IMG/VR virus record: IMGVR_UViG_3300018083_000073
Span: 1 to 36,775 of that record
Source: a virus
Length of the DNA: 36,775 bases
Direction: 5' to 3' (one strand)
Shown here one piece after another: positions 8,791 through 16,584 of the stretch; position 1 is the first letter of the stretch, and every line of letters starts with the position of its first letter. The notes under the pieces were generated by a model, which saw nothing but the letters and a program-made list of their open reading frames with translations, did not search any database and was not told the DNA's origin. Position numbers and translations under genes: made by a program.

Positions 8791-9095
8791 TTTCCTATGA
8801 CAGCGCCGTGGCTCCCGGCACGCAGGCGCTTCCTATCGCGGTGGTGTCTCAGAACTCGCCGCGCTCGGGGCAGCGTCAAGTTGTGTCCATCTTCACCCAA
8901 TCCAGCGGCCCGCCCAATGCGCCGCTGGTCATCACCATGCGTCCCGCCGATGCGCCGCTGGCTGCGGCGGCTTCGCGCATCCCGGTGTCGAGCGGCAGCG
9001 TAGACGCGCTGATTACGCTGGTGGTCAACGGGCCGGTCATCTTCGACATCTACAGCCTGACCAGCGTGGGCGGCTACCGGGTGCAGATTCAGTGA
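8787..9095 (+). CDS. Small beta-rich virion protein B (paralogue of A)
   Basis: 102 aa. The start ATG at 8787 overlaps the upstream stop (ATGA), and its own TGA overlaps the next GTG start (GTGA), so three genes are translationally coupled. Paralogy with the preceding gene is described there; this copy carries a slightly longer loop after the PADAP segment. No enzyme motif is present. A decoration or minor head protein is likely from position and composition. Confidence 0.72.
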   Translation: MISYDSAVAPGTQALPIAVVSQNSPRSGQRQVVSIFTQSSGPPNAPLVITMRPADAPLAAAASRIPVSSGSVDALITLVVNGPVIFDIYSLTSVGGYRVQIQ

Positions 9096-9715
9096 GCCTC
9101 GCGAACAACACGGAACTTGTCGCCGCCGTCGCGGAGTGGTTGGACCGCACGGACCTGACTGCGCGCATCCCCGACTTCATCACGCTCTGCGAGGCGTGGC
9201 TGAATCGCAATCTGCGCGTGCAGGACATGACCGTGTACGTCAGCGGTCAGAGCGACCAGGGGCGCGTTGCGCTGCCGCTCGACTTCTTGGAAGCTCAGCG
9301 CGTGTCGGTCGGTATAAACGATTTGCGCTTTGTCGCCCTCACGGATGTTCCCGGCTTCCGCGAGTACGCGCGGCAGAACGGTATAAACGAGGTCCGGGGG
9401 TACACCATCCAGGGCAACGCACTGGAACTTGTACCCTCCCCCAATGGTGTAGCCACCATTGACATTGTTTACTACCAGAAGATTCCGCCGGTCGCAGCGG
9501 CACCGGGCGGCATCAACTGGTTGCTCACTGCCCATCCCGATGTGTACCTGTATGGCGCGCTCGCGCAGAGCGCCCCCTACCTGAAGGACCCGGAACGGAT
9601 TCAGCAGTGGAGCCAGCTTTTCGGGGCAGCGGTCGCCAGCGTGACCCAGGCGAGCGCGAAGGTGGCGCACAGCGGCAGCAAGCTCGGTACGCAAGCCCCG
9701 GTCACGTTCGGCTGA
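9092..9715 (+). CDS. Head-tail adaptor protein (putative)
   Basis: 207 aa from GTG 9092. The layout, an N-terminal helix with TELVAAVAEWLDR, then DFITLCEAWLNRNLR, then a beta-rich middle with LPLDFLEAQRVSV and a C-terminal DVYLYGALAQSAPYLKDPER, is typical of small adaptor proteins that sit below the portal in phages with DUF5309 capsids. Such proteins carry the tail hub. Two octamer copies lie only 69 bases apart here (9312 and 9381), each encoding Gly-Ile-Asn with an ATA codon, which is unusual for this GC-rich gene. Confidence 0.75.
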   Translation: MSLANNTELVAAVAEWLDRTDLTARIPDFITLCEAWLNRNLRVQDMTVYVSGQSDQGRVALPLDFLEAQRVSVGINDLRFVALTDVPGFREYARQNGINEVRGYTIQGNALELVPSPNGVATIDIVYYQKIPPVAAAPGGINWLLTAHPDVYLYGALAQSAPYLKDPERIQQWSQLFGAAVASVTQASAKVAHSGSKLGTQAPVTFG

Positions 9716-9721
9716 CCCGGC

Positions 9722-9997
9722 ATGTACCTCTACGCCGATCCCGGCAAGCTGTACGGCTATGGGGTGTTTGGTGGCCTGGACGGGACCGAATGGTGCCCGG
9801 TCCCTGCGGTGCGCGGTGCGGGCATGGCGATTGCCCCCGCGCAAGCCCTGTGGGCAACGAAGCCGCCCGCCCTTGGCGTGGGCCTGTCCCGCCCGCCTAG
9901 CTCGTCCCTGTGGGGCGCGCAGCCGCCCGCCGCCATGACTGGCGTGACGGGTGAGGAATTGGGTGCGCCGCTTCCCTGCATCGACCTGTCGCCGTGA
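9722..9997 (+). CDS. Unknown small Pro/Gly-rich protein
   Basis: 91 aa. Begins [18 protein letters not shown] and ends in a Pro/Ala-rich part with repeated Ser-Leu-Trp-Gly and Pro-Pro-Ala steps. No known family was recognised. The start is the ATG at 9722, six bases after the previous stop, without a strong ribosome-binding site. Its stop overlaps the next gene's GTG start (GTGA), tying it to the fibre gene. It may be a small tail or connector component. Confidence 0.65.
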   Translation: MYLYADPGKLYGYGVFGGLDGTEWCPVPAVRGAGMAIAPAQALWATKPPALGVGLSRPPSSSLWGAQPPAAMTGVTGEELGAPLPCIDLSP

Positions 9998-11049
9998 GTA
10001 CCACCACCTTCAACTACAGCTTCGTCCTGCCGGAACCCGGCGGCGATGCGAACGTGTGGGCGAACTACCTCAACGGGAACTGGACGAAGCTCGACACGGT
10101 TCTCAAGACCATCGAAAACTCGGCAGGCTCGACCGGCCCCACGGGTCCGACCGGGCCGACTGGCCCGACCGGCCCCACGGGTCCAACCGGGCCGACTGGC
10201 GCGACCGGCGTGGGTGTGCCGGGTCCGACTGGCGCGACGGGTCCGACCGGAGCAACCGGGCCGACTGGCGCGACGGGTGTGGGCGGCACCGATGTCACCA
10301 CCAAGGGCGATTTGCAGGGCTACAGCAGCGTACCTGCGCGCGTGCCGGTTGCGGCGAACGACACGATGCTGGTGGCGAATAGCGCGCAGGCGCTTGGCGT
10401 CCAGTGGCAAACCCTCAGTACCGTGCTGGACAAGCTGGCGAGTGCGGCGCAGGGTGCGTTGCCGTTCCGTAGCAGTTCGGTGTGGGCGGCGTTGGCCGCT
10501 GGTGTGGCGGGCAAGTTGATGCAGACGCAGGGCGCGAGCAACAACCCGGTATGGGTTTCCGCGCTGGCGCTTCAGGCATCGGTCTTTCAAAGTGTGGCAG
10601 GCAACACACTGGCAGTCTCAGGGCTGGACCTCAACTCGCAGCGCGGCTACTTCTTCCATCTGCGGGTGCGGAACATCAACGCGGGTGCCACCGCGATCTA
10701 CATGAACTACAACGCGGACCTGACGCAGACCAACTACGACGCACAGGTGTTGAAGGGGGCGGCGGCAACGCCAACCGCCACGCGCGTCAACGACGGCTCG
10801 CTCGGTTCGCTGCTCGCGACCAACGCGGGCGACTTCGTGGGTTTCATCTTCCGGGGTGCGGATGGCATCGTTCACACCATTGTGGTCGCGCCGGGAGCGT
10901 ATTCAGTCAACGTCGAAGTGCGTGTGACCGCCCACACATGGCGCACACCCTCGGTGAACGTCACCGGCATCACGTTCTCGTCCAGTGTCGCCAACGGTAT
11001 CGACGCGAACAGTCAGGCGCAGATTTACAGCTTCGGGCCGAACACATGA
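9994..11049 (+). CDS. Tail fibre protein 1 with collagen-like repeats
   Basis: 351 aa from GTG 9994. Residues about 3-45 ([16 protein letters not shown], then [13 protein letters not shown]) form an N-terminal anchor shared with the second fibre gene at 11526. Residues about 47-93 are a Gly-Pro-Thr / Gly-Ala-Thr triplet repeat expected to form a collagen-like triple helix. Residues about 100-350 are beta-rich and likely form the trimeric receptor-binding part. Host adsorption is the probable job. The next gene starts at its stop codon (ATGA). Confidence 0.8.
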   Translation: MSTTTFNYSFVLPEPGGDANVWANYLNGNWTKLDTVLKTIENSAGSTGPTGPTGPTGPTGPTGPTGPTGATGVGVPGPTGATGPTGATGPTGATGVGGTDVTTKGDLQGYSSVPARVPVAANDTMLVANSAQALGVQWQTLSTVLDKLASAAQGALPFRSSSVWAALAAGVAGKLMQTQGASNNPVWVSALALQASVFQSVAGNTLAVSGLDLNSQRGYFFHLRVRNINAGATAIYMNYNADLTQTNYDAQVLKGAAATPTATRVNDGSLGSLLATNAGDFVGFIFRGADGIVHTIVVAPGAYSVNVEVRVTAHTWRTPSVNVTGITFSSSVANGIDANSQAQIYSFGPNT

Positions 11050-11522
11050 CACAAGTTGTCATCCAGTCCACCAACGCCGTCTTGTGGAGGGCCGCGCAAG
11101 CGCGCATGGCGGAAATCACCGCACGCATCGAATGGATCGCGGTGCGTGTGGTTGAAATCGACGGGTTGCTTGCGGGCATGGCACCGGGCGACCCCGAGCG
11201 CCTTCCGCTGGAAGCCGAGCAAGCTGCGCTCCTGTTGGAGCATCAAGACCTCTTGGCCGAGGAAGCGGCGCTCGACGGTTCGTGGTTGGAGGATGTCACT
11301 GTCGAAATGGACCCGCTGCCGATGTCGGAAGCGGACGCCATCGCGGCAGACGCCGCCGCAGCGGCGGCACTGGCGCAGCGCAAAATTACCTACGCCGCCA
11401 ACCGCACGTTGTTGGAAGATTGGAACAACAGCCCGCCCACCAGTCTGCCCGCGCTGCGTGCAGCGTTTGGTATCCTCGCACTCATCGTGCGCGAGAAAAT
11501 CTACGACGCCGACTTGGAGTAG
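11046..11522 (+). CDS. Helical protein between the fibre genes, possible fibre assembly factor
   Basis: 158 aa from ATG 11046, overlapping the previous stop. Strongly helical and coiled-coil-like: [22 protein letters not shown], then [22 protein letters not shown], then an Ala run. It ends with a compact [21 protein letters not shown]. Its place directly after a tail fibre gene is where fibre chaperones are often encoded, but no known chaperone motif is seen. It could equally be a tail-associated structural protein. Confidence 0.7.
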   Translation: MTQVVIQSTNAVLWRAAQARMAEITARIEWIAVRVVEIDGLLAGMAPGDPERLPLEAEQAALLLEHQDLLAEEAALDGSWLEDVTVEMDPLPMSEADAIAADAAAAAALAQRKITYAANRTLLEDWNNSPPTSLPALRAAFGILALIVREKIYDADLE

Positions 11523-11525
11523 CGC

Positions 11526-12161
11526 ATGGGCACGCAAACCACCAACTACAGCTTCTACCTCCCGACCTCGGGCGGCGACACCGACACATGGGGCGAGTCG
11601 CCGGATGTGGGTGGTCTGCCCGCGAGTCTCAACGGCAACTTCCGCCTGCTCGACACCACGCTCAAAGCGATCAGCAACGTCGCCAACGCGGCGCTGCCGA
11701 AGGCGGGCGGTGCGATCACGGGCGCGATCACGCCGGGCGCGGGCGGGGCGATTGGCGGGGCGGCTGCGGGCGCTGCCATGCCGATCCACGCCAGCATCAT
11801 CCAACTGCGCTCCGCTGCGGGCGCGGTGCTGGCGACCTGGGCAGCGGACGGCACCATCACCGCGCCCAACGTCACCGCGACCTCCGACCTCGCGCTCAAG
11901 CGCGATTTGGAGTTCATCGACCCGACCGGGATGCTGGACGCGATCACACGGTTGCTCCCACGGAGCTTCGTGTGGAAGCACAGCGGCAAGCGGGCAATCG
12001 GACTGGTGGCGCAGGAAGTCGAGCAAGCCGCGCCGGAACTGGTCATGCTGTCCGCACGCGAGGGCAGCGAGGGGCCGCTTCGCAGCATCGACCTCTATGG
12101 AGTAATCGCCTACTTGATCGGTTCGGTGAAGGCACTCAAGGCGCAACTGGACGCTCGCTGA
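11526..12161 (+). CDS. Tail fibre protein 2 with S74 self-cleaving chaperone domain
   Basis: 211 aa. The N-terminal anchor (NYSFYLPTSGGDTDTW, then LNGNFRLLDTTLK) is homologous to that of fibre 1. Residues 60-115 are Gly/Ala-rich and beta-like. Residues about 118-211 form a peptidase S74 intramolecular chaperone: SDLALK gives Ser120 and Lys125 in the usual Ser-Asp-x-x-Leu-Lys catalytic layout, followed by GLVAQEVE (159-166) and the C-terminal helix DLYGVIAYLIGSVKALKAQL. Such domains trimerise the fibre and then cut themselves off. The short region between anchor and S74 domain suggests a short fibre. Confidence 0.87.
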   Translation: MGTQTTNYSFYLPTSGGDTDTWGESPDVGGLPASLNGNFRLLDTTLKAISNVANAALPKAGGAITGAITPGAGGAIGGAAAGAAMPIHASIIQLRSAAGAVLATWAADGTITAPNVTATSDLALKRDLEFIDPTGMLDAITRLLPRSFVWKHSGKRAIGLVAQEVEQAAPELVMLSAREGSEGPLRSIDLYGVIAYLIGSVKALKAQLDAR

Positions 12162-12162
12162 T

Positions 12163-13068
12163 ATGCCGCTTCCCTCATCCGGCACCATCACGTTGCAGCA
12201 GATTTACAACCAATTTGCTGCGCCGCTCGGCACGCCGTTCACGCAGATGGTGAAGGGCGGTTTATACGTCCCGAGCAACGTGCTGAACGGTGCCAACATC
12301 CCGACCGCGCCGCCGATCAAGCTCACGGACTTCTACGGCACGGCTCCATCCGCGTCGATGTCGGCGGCGTGGCTCAGTGCCAACAACGTTACGATGTCCG
12401 GTGCTACGGGCAACGGCACGATGAATCTGTCCGTGAACCTCACGCACGCGGACCAGTCGGGCGACACGTTCTCGCTGGTGGACAACATGGATGTGACGTT
12501 GCGCCTCACCGTGGCGGCGGCATCGGCGTCCAAGTTGGTGCTGCGTCCACAAGCCAACGGCATCGTCGGCCCGAACAACACCAGTCACTTCATCAACACG
12601 ACCCAAGGCTCGGGCCGACCGTCCGAGGCGGGCGCTGCGGGCACCCTGTTCTACGCCACCAGCGACGGGCGCACCTACTACTGCGACAATCCCGACTACT
12701 ACTATGGCGTGCCGGGTGGCACTCCTGGCATGGATGACATCGACGCCGAGCAGCGCATCGACTCCGCGTGCTTCACCACGGTACCTTGGAGCGGGTCGCC
12801 AACGGCAGGCGATGTGTTGTCCTCCAACGTGCAACCGGGCAACACCTTCGACCTGACTTTCAACCTGGGGCGGCGCGTGCTGCGCGCATTCATCGGCGGC
12901 AAGACGCCTGCCAACTACAACGTGAATTGGAGCGCCGGGGGTTTCGGGGCGACGTTCGGCTACAACTTGCTGTTCATCAACGGCAGCACGATAGTCCAGA
13001 CCGTGCCGTTGCAGGCCACAATCCGGCTGTACGGAAACCTCGCCGCGAAGGCTGTGATCTACCCATGA
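12163..13068 (+). CDS. Beta-rich tail or virion protein
   Basis: 301 aa. The N-terminus MPLPSSGTITLQQIYNQF, with a later PIKLTDFYGTA near residue 50, is a pattern often found at the start of phage tail and receptor-binding proteins (LPSSG-x-I ... L-x-D-F-Y-G). The rest is beta-rich with many Thr, Ser, Asn and Gly residues, and a Tyr/Asp cluster (YYCDNPDYYYG). It starts one base after the S74 fibre stop. A third adhesin or a tail tip protein is likely. An octamer in reverse orientation at 12260 encodes Gly-Leu-Tyr. Confidence 0.72.
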   Translation: MPLPSSGTITLQQIYNQFAAPLGTPFTQMVKGGLYVPSNVLNGANIPTAPPIKLTDFYGTAPSASMSAAWLSANNVTMSGATGNGTMNLSVNLTHADQSGDTFSLVDNMDVTLRLTVAAASASKLVLRPQANGIVGPNNTSHFINTTQGSGRPSEAGAAGTLFYATSDGRTYYCDNPDYYYGVPGGTPGMDDIDAEQRIDSACFTTVPWSGSPTAGDVLSSNVQPGNTFDLTFNLGRRVLRAFIGGKTPANYNVNWSAGGFGATFGYNLLFINGSTIVQTVPLQATIRLYGNLAAKAVIYP

Positions 13069-14930
13069 CCAGACCCGTTCCCGTTGACATTCCCGCTGGC
13101 GTCGTGCAGATGGGCACGGAGTACCAGACGCGCGAGTATTGGGCCGACAGCAACCTCATCCGCTTCGTGGGCAAGGCGGTGACGCCGCTCGGCGGGTGGG
13201 AAGCCATCGTTGGCGGTCCCGATATGGTGATGGGAGCCACACGCAGTTTCCATTCGTGGAGCGACAACTTCGGGCGCAAGTGGGTTGCCATCGGCACCAC
13301 GCAAGGACTGTGGGTCATGGACGCCTATGGCGCGACCCACAACATCACGCCGATTGGCTTCGTGCCGGGTGGCGAGTCGCCGGGGTCCGCGTTCGGCTAC
13401 GGCACCTACCACTTTGGCGTCGAGGACTACGACGAGCCGGTGGGCGACGAGTCCACCAGCACATCGTCGCAAGTCATCAACCTCATCTTCAACTACTGGC
13501 ACTTGGACAATTGGGGCGAGAACTTGGTCGCCTGCCAGGATGCCGATGGCAAACTGTATGAGTGGCCCCCCACCAACTTGTTTGCCAAGGCAACGCCCAT
13601 CGTGCCCGCCGCCACGCCTGCGGGCAACGCGCTGCCCATTTCGCCACGCGGCATGATCGTGACCGATGAGCGGTACATGATGGCGTTCGGCGCGAAGCGT
13701 GATGTGGCTGGCCCGCCGCAGCCGCGCCGGGTGCAGTGGTGCAACCAAGAGGACAACACCACTTGGAAGCCCGATCCGCTGAACTCCTGCGGCGACATCG
13801 ACCTCGCCAGCCCTGGCGCGTTCGTGCGGGCGGTGCGCTTCCATGAGGAAACGCTGGTCTTCACCACCAACGACGTACACCGGATGCGCTTCGTGGGCTA
13901 CCCCGATGTGTACGTTCCCGAGCGCATCGCGTCGAACTGCGGACTGGTCGCCCCCACCGCAATCGCCAAGAGCGCCGACAAGCTCATGTGGCTCTCGCCA
14001 CGCGGGTTGTACGTCTACGACGGGCAACAGGTCCAGCCGATGCAGGCACCCGTGGCGCAGAACTTCGCGGGCGACATCATGCAACACATCCTCGCCACGC
14101 GCACGGCGGCGCTTGGGCACAACGAACTGTTCAACGAGTTCATGGTGTTCTACCCGAGCATGGGCGTGAGCGAGCCTGACCTGTACGCGCAGTGGAGCTA
14201 CGTCAATGACTGGTGGGCGGTAGGCCGGATGCAGCGCACGGCCTGGGAGTCGGCTTTCGCGCTCGACCATCCGGTGTCGGCGCGCTACATCCCGAGCGGC
14301 GAAACGATGGTGACGTTCACCGGCATGTCCGCGACGTTCAACATCACCCCTGGCGCGATGGTCAACTTCGCCAAGAGCGGCACGCTGACCGGGCAGGCCA
14401 TCGTGGAATCCGTCACCTTCACGGATGCTCCTGCCAACACCGCCGGGTACGTCATCCTGTCCGATGTGCAGGGTGCGTTCTCCGTGGGGGCAGGCCATCA
14501 ACTTGTGGAGGGCGTCGAGTCTGCCGACATCGTAGCCCGCGCGGCGGTGCCGGGGCAGACGGTCCTGTATAAACACGAAGTCGGCTACGGCTACATCGAC
14601 TTGGTGGGCGAGCCTGCGGGGCAACCGCTGGCGCGTTCGGGTCCGGTGCAGTTGGGTGAAGGCGACCAGTTCGTGACCGCCGACCGCATGATGTACGACA
14701 TCGAAGTGAAGCCGCCGGGCGTCGAGTTCAAACTCGATTTCTGGTCGGCACCCAACGGGCACTTGATGAAGTCGGTGGGGTATCTTCCATGCAATGACGC
14801 GCGCGGCTACTCCGACTTCCGGGGTGTCGGGCGCTCGGTCATCATCACCTTCCGGGGCGTGGCCGGGAACACGGACTTCTGGCGCATGGGCCAGATGCGG
14901 TTCCACACGCAACCGGGCGAGGGGCGCTAA
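13065..14930 (+). CDS. Tail hub / nozzle protein (putative)
   Basis: 621 aa from ATG 13065 (ATGA overlap with the preceding stop; the frame is open further upstream but runs inside another gene). The N-terminal portion (IPAGVVQMGTEYQTREYWADSNLIRF and the Trp/Gly blades that follow) resembles the large beta-propeller-like proteins found near the portal end in several podoviruses, thought to play the part of P22 gp10. The resemblance is recalled, not searched. The protein is beta-rich throughout and has no membrane segment. It ends with a TAATG overlap on the next gene. Confidence 0.7.
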   Translation: MTRPVPVDIPAGVVQMGTEYQTREYWADSNLIRFVGKAVTPLGGWEAIVGGPDMVMGATRSFHSWSDNFGRKWVAIGTTQGLWVMDAYGATHNITPIGFVPGGESPGSAFGYGTYHFGVEDYDEPVGDESTSTSSQVINLIFNYWHLDNWGENLVACQDADGKLYEWPPTNLFAKATPIVPAATPAGNALPISPRGMIVTDERYMMAFGAKRDVAGPPQPRRVQWCNQEDNTTWKPDPLNSCGDIDLASPGAFVRAVRFHEETLVFTTNDVHRMRFVGYPDVYVPERIASNCGLVAPTAIAKSADKLMWLSPRGLYVYDGQQVQPMQAPVAQNFAGDIMQHILATRTAALGHNELFNEFMVFYPSMGVSEPDLYAQWSYVNDWWAVGRMQRTAWESAFALDHPVSARYIPSGETMVTFTGMSATFNITPGAMVNFAKSGTLTGQAIVESVTFTDAPANTAGYVILSDVQGAFSVGAGHQLVEGVESADIVARAAVPGQTVLYKHEVGYGYIDLVGEPAGQPLARSGPVQLGEGDQFVTADRMMYDIEVKPPGVEFKLDFWSAPNGHLMKSVGYLPCNDARGYSDFRGVGRSVIITFRGVAGNTDFWRMGQMRFHTQPGEGR

Positions 14931-15208
14931 TGGCTGGCCCGTTCAATCGTTCGCAGGGCGGTACTGCCGGTGGCGGCGGTAGCCCGTGGACCGCAATCAA
15001 CGACTTGCAGCGGCGGTTGGAGATTGCCGAGCGCAAGCTGGAAAGCGGCGTGTATGTGCGTGGGCGCGATGTCGAGATTGCGAAAATGCCTGACGCCGAG
15101 CGCCGCGCAAGGTTGATCCTGTACGCGCCCAACGGCGGGCGCTGGAACATCTTCGTGAGCAACGCGGGCGTGGTCACGACCGCTGCGCTTCCCCAGGTCC
15201 ACGGTTAA
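14930..15208 (+). CDS. Small coiled-coil virion-region protein
   Basis: 92 aa, starting at the ATG that overlaps the previous TAA (TAATG). A Gly-rich first 20 residues is followed by a helix (INDLQRRLEIAERKLESG) and a beta-rich second half with ARLILYAPNGGRWNIFVSN. No family recognised. Coupling to the tail hub gene suggests a tail component. Confidence 0.7.
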   Translation: MAGPFNRSQGGTAGGGGSPWTAINDLQRRLEIAERKLESGVYVRGRDVEIAKMPDAERRARLILYAPNGGRWNIFVSNAGVVTTAALPQVHG

Positions 15209-15288
15209 GTGCTAGGCTTGTTGAGTCAGCGGGCCTCCCCCTAGCGGCCCCCGCACCACTCGCGAGCGACAACGACGAGGCTGCGCTG

Positions 15289-16569
15289 ATGCCCGCCCAA
15301 GAAAACATTCCCAATGCCGATCCGAGTTGGTTCGGCAATCTCGGTGGACCTGTCCCGAGTTCGATGGGCAACCGCTCTGAAGGCAAGGGCGATGTCTGGT
15401 CCGACACCTACGGCACGCAAGTCTCCGAAATCCCCGCGTGGATGCGGCAAGCGGGACAGGACACCTACAACAACGCCGCCCGTTTGGCCGACCAGTGGCA
15501 AGACCCCGGTATAAACTCCACCTTCCAGGGAGCCATCGACAACGCCGGGGTCTACGGCGGGATCGTGCCTGGAATGTTGGGCGGCGCTGCCGACCGCTTC
15601 AACAACCTTCGCGGCAACGAAATGATGGAGTCCGCGAATCGCGGGATGTCCGATTTCGAGCGCGAGCTTGCGGGGCGGCAGTACGACCCGGAAACCATGC
15701 GGCGCATGTTCGGCGTCGGCTTCGGTGCGGGCGACAGCATCGGCATGACCTTCGGCGGTGGCGCTGCGCGTGGCACGCGCGATGCCAAGTGGGATGACCT
15801 CACCACGATGGACCGTGCCGCGTACACCAATCCGTACACCGGGGAAGTGGTGGATACGGCGTTGGGCGACATGGGGCGGCAGCAGCAGATTGCGGCGCTT
15901 CAGCGCGCGGGCGCTGCCACCAAGGCGGGTTCCTTCGGCGGTGCGCGCTACGGCGTGCAGGAAGGTGTGGCCGAGGGCGAGAACGCGCGGCAGATGGGTG
16001 GACTCTCCGCACAGTTGCGGGCGCAGGCGTTTGACGCCGCGACCAAGATGATGCAGGGCGACCAGCAAGGCCGGTTCAACGCCAGTTCGACCAACGCCCT
16101 GAAGGATGCCGACCTCGCCAAAGCGGAACTCATGGCGAACGCGCAGTTGTCGGCGTCGAGCAGCAGCAACCGCACGCAACTGCTCCTGGGGCAGATGGGG
16201 TTGCAGCAGAACGCCGACGCGAACCGCCGTGGACTTTTCGAGGCGATGATGACCGGCGGGAACAACCTGGGCACGATGGACACCAATCGCGGCATCGCGA
16301 TGGGCAACTTCGCCAACGCGGGCATCGACCAGCAGGAAGGGATCGGTGACACGCTGTACCAGAACCAGTTCCGCGCGTCGGGTATCCCGTTCGGGATGCA
16401 GCAGCAGTTGGGCGGCATCCTCGGCTCGCTGCCGCGCGACTCGCGGCAGACCAGCACGGAAATGAATCGTGGGCACGAACAGCCGCAGCAGCAACAGGGC
16501 GGCGGCAGCAGCGGCATTGGGTCGATTCTCGGAAGCGCCGTGGGCGCGGCGGCGATGTTCGGATTCTAA
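15289..16569 (+). CDS. Internal virion protein 1 (putative ejection protein)
   Basis: 426 aa from ATG 15289, with GAGG upstream. Rich in Ala, Gly, Gln, Asn and Met; low in Cys. It is largely helical (for example VDTALGDMGRQQQIAALQRA) and ends with a Gln/Gly/Ser-rich stretch and a hydrophobic Gly/Ala segment (SILGSAVGAAAMFGF) that could touch a membrane. It is the first of three large genes at the end of the virion operon, the usual place for proteins ejected into the host with the DNA in P22- and T7-like phages. That function is inferred from place and composition. It carries an octamer at 15509 (Gly-Ile-Asn-Ser). Confidence 0.68.
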   Translation: MPAQENIPNADPSWFGNLGGPVPSSMGNRSEGKGDVWSDTYGTQVSEIPAWMRQAGQDTYNNAARLADQWQDPGINSTFQGAIDNAGVYGGIVPGMLGGAADRFNNLRGNEMMESANRGMSDFERELAGRQYDPETMRRMFGVGFGAGDSIGMTFGGGAARGTRDAKWDDLTTMDRAAYTNPYTGEVVDTALGDMGRQQQIAALQRAGAATKAGSFGGARYGVQEGVAEGENARQMGGLSAQLRAQAFDAATKMMQGDQQGRFNASSTNALKDADLAKAELMANAQLSASSSSNRTQLLLGQMGLQQNADANRRGLFEAMMTGGNNLGTMDTNRGIAMGNFANAGIDQQEGIGDTLYQNQFRASGIPFGMQQQLGGILGSLPRDSRQTSTEMNRGHEQPQQQQGGGSSGIGSILGSAVGAAAMFGF

Positions 16570-16584
16570 ACGGAGGGTGGAGGC

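Noticed and set aside
9994-13068. Diversity-generating retroelement acting on a tail protein
   Set aside because: No reverse transcriptase and no near-duplicate template repeat were found.
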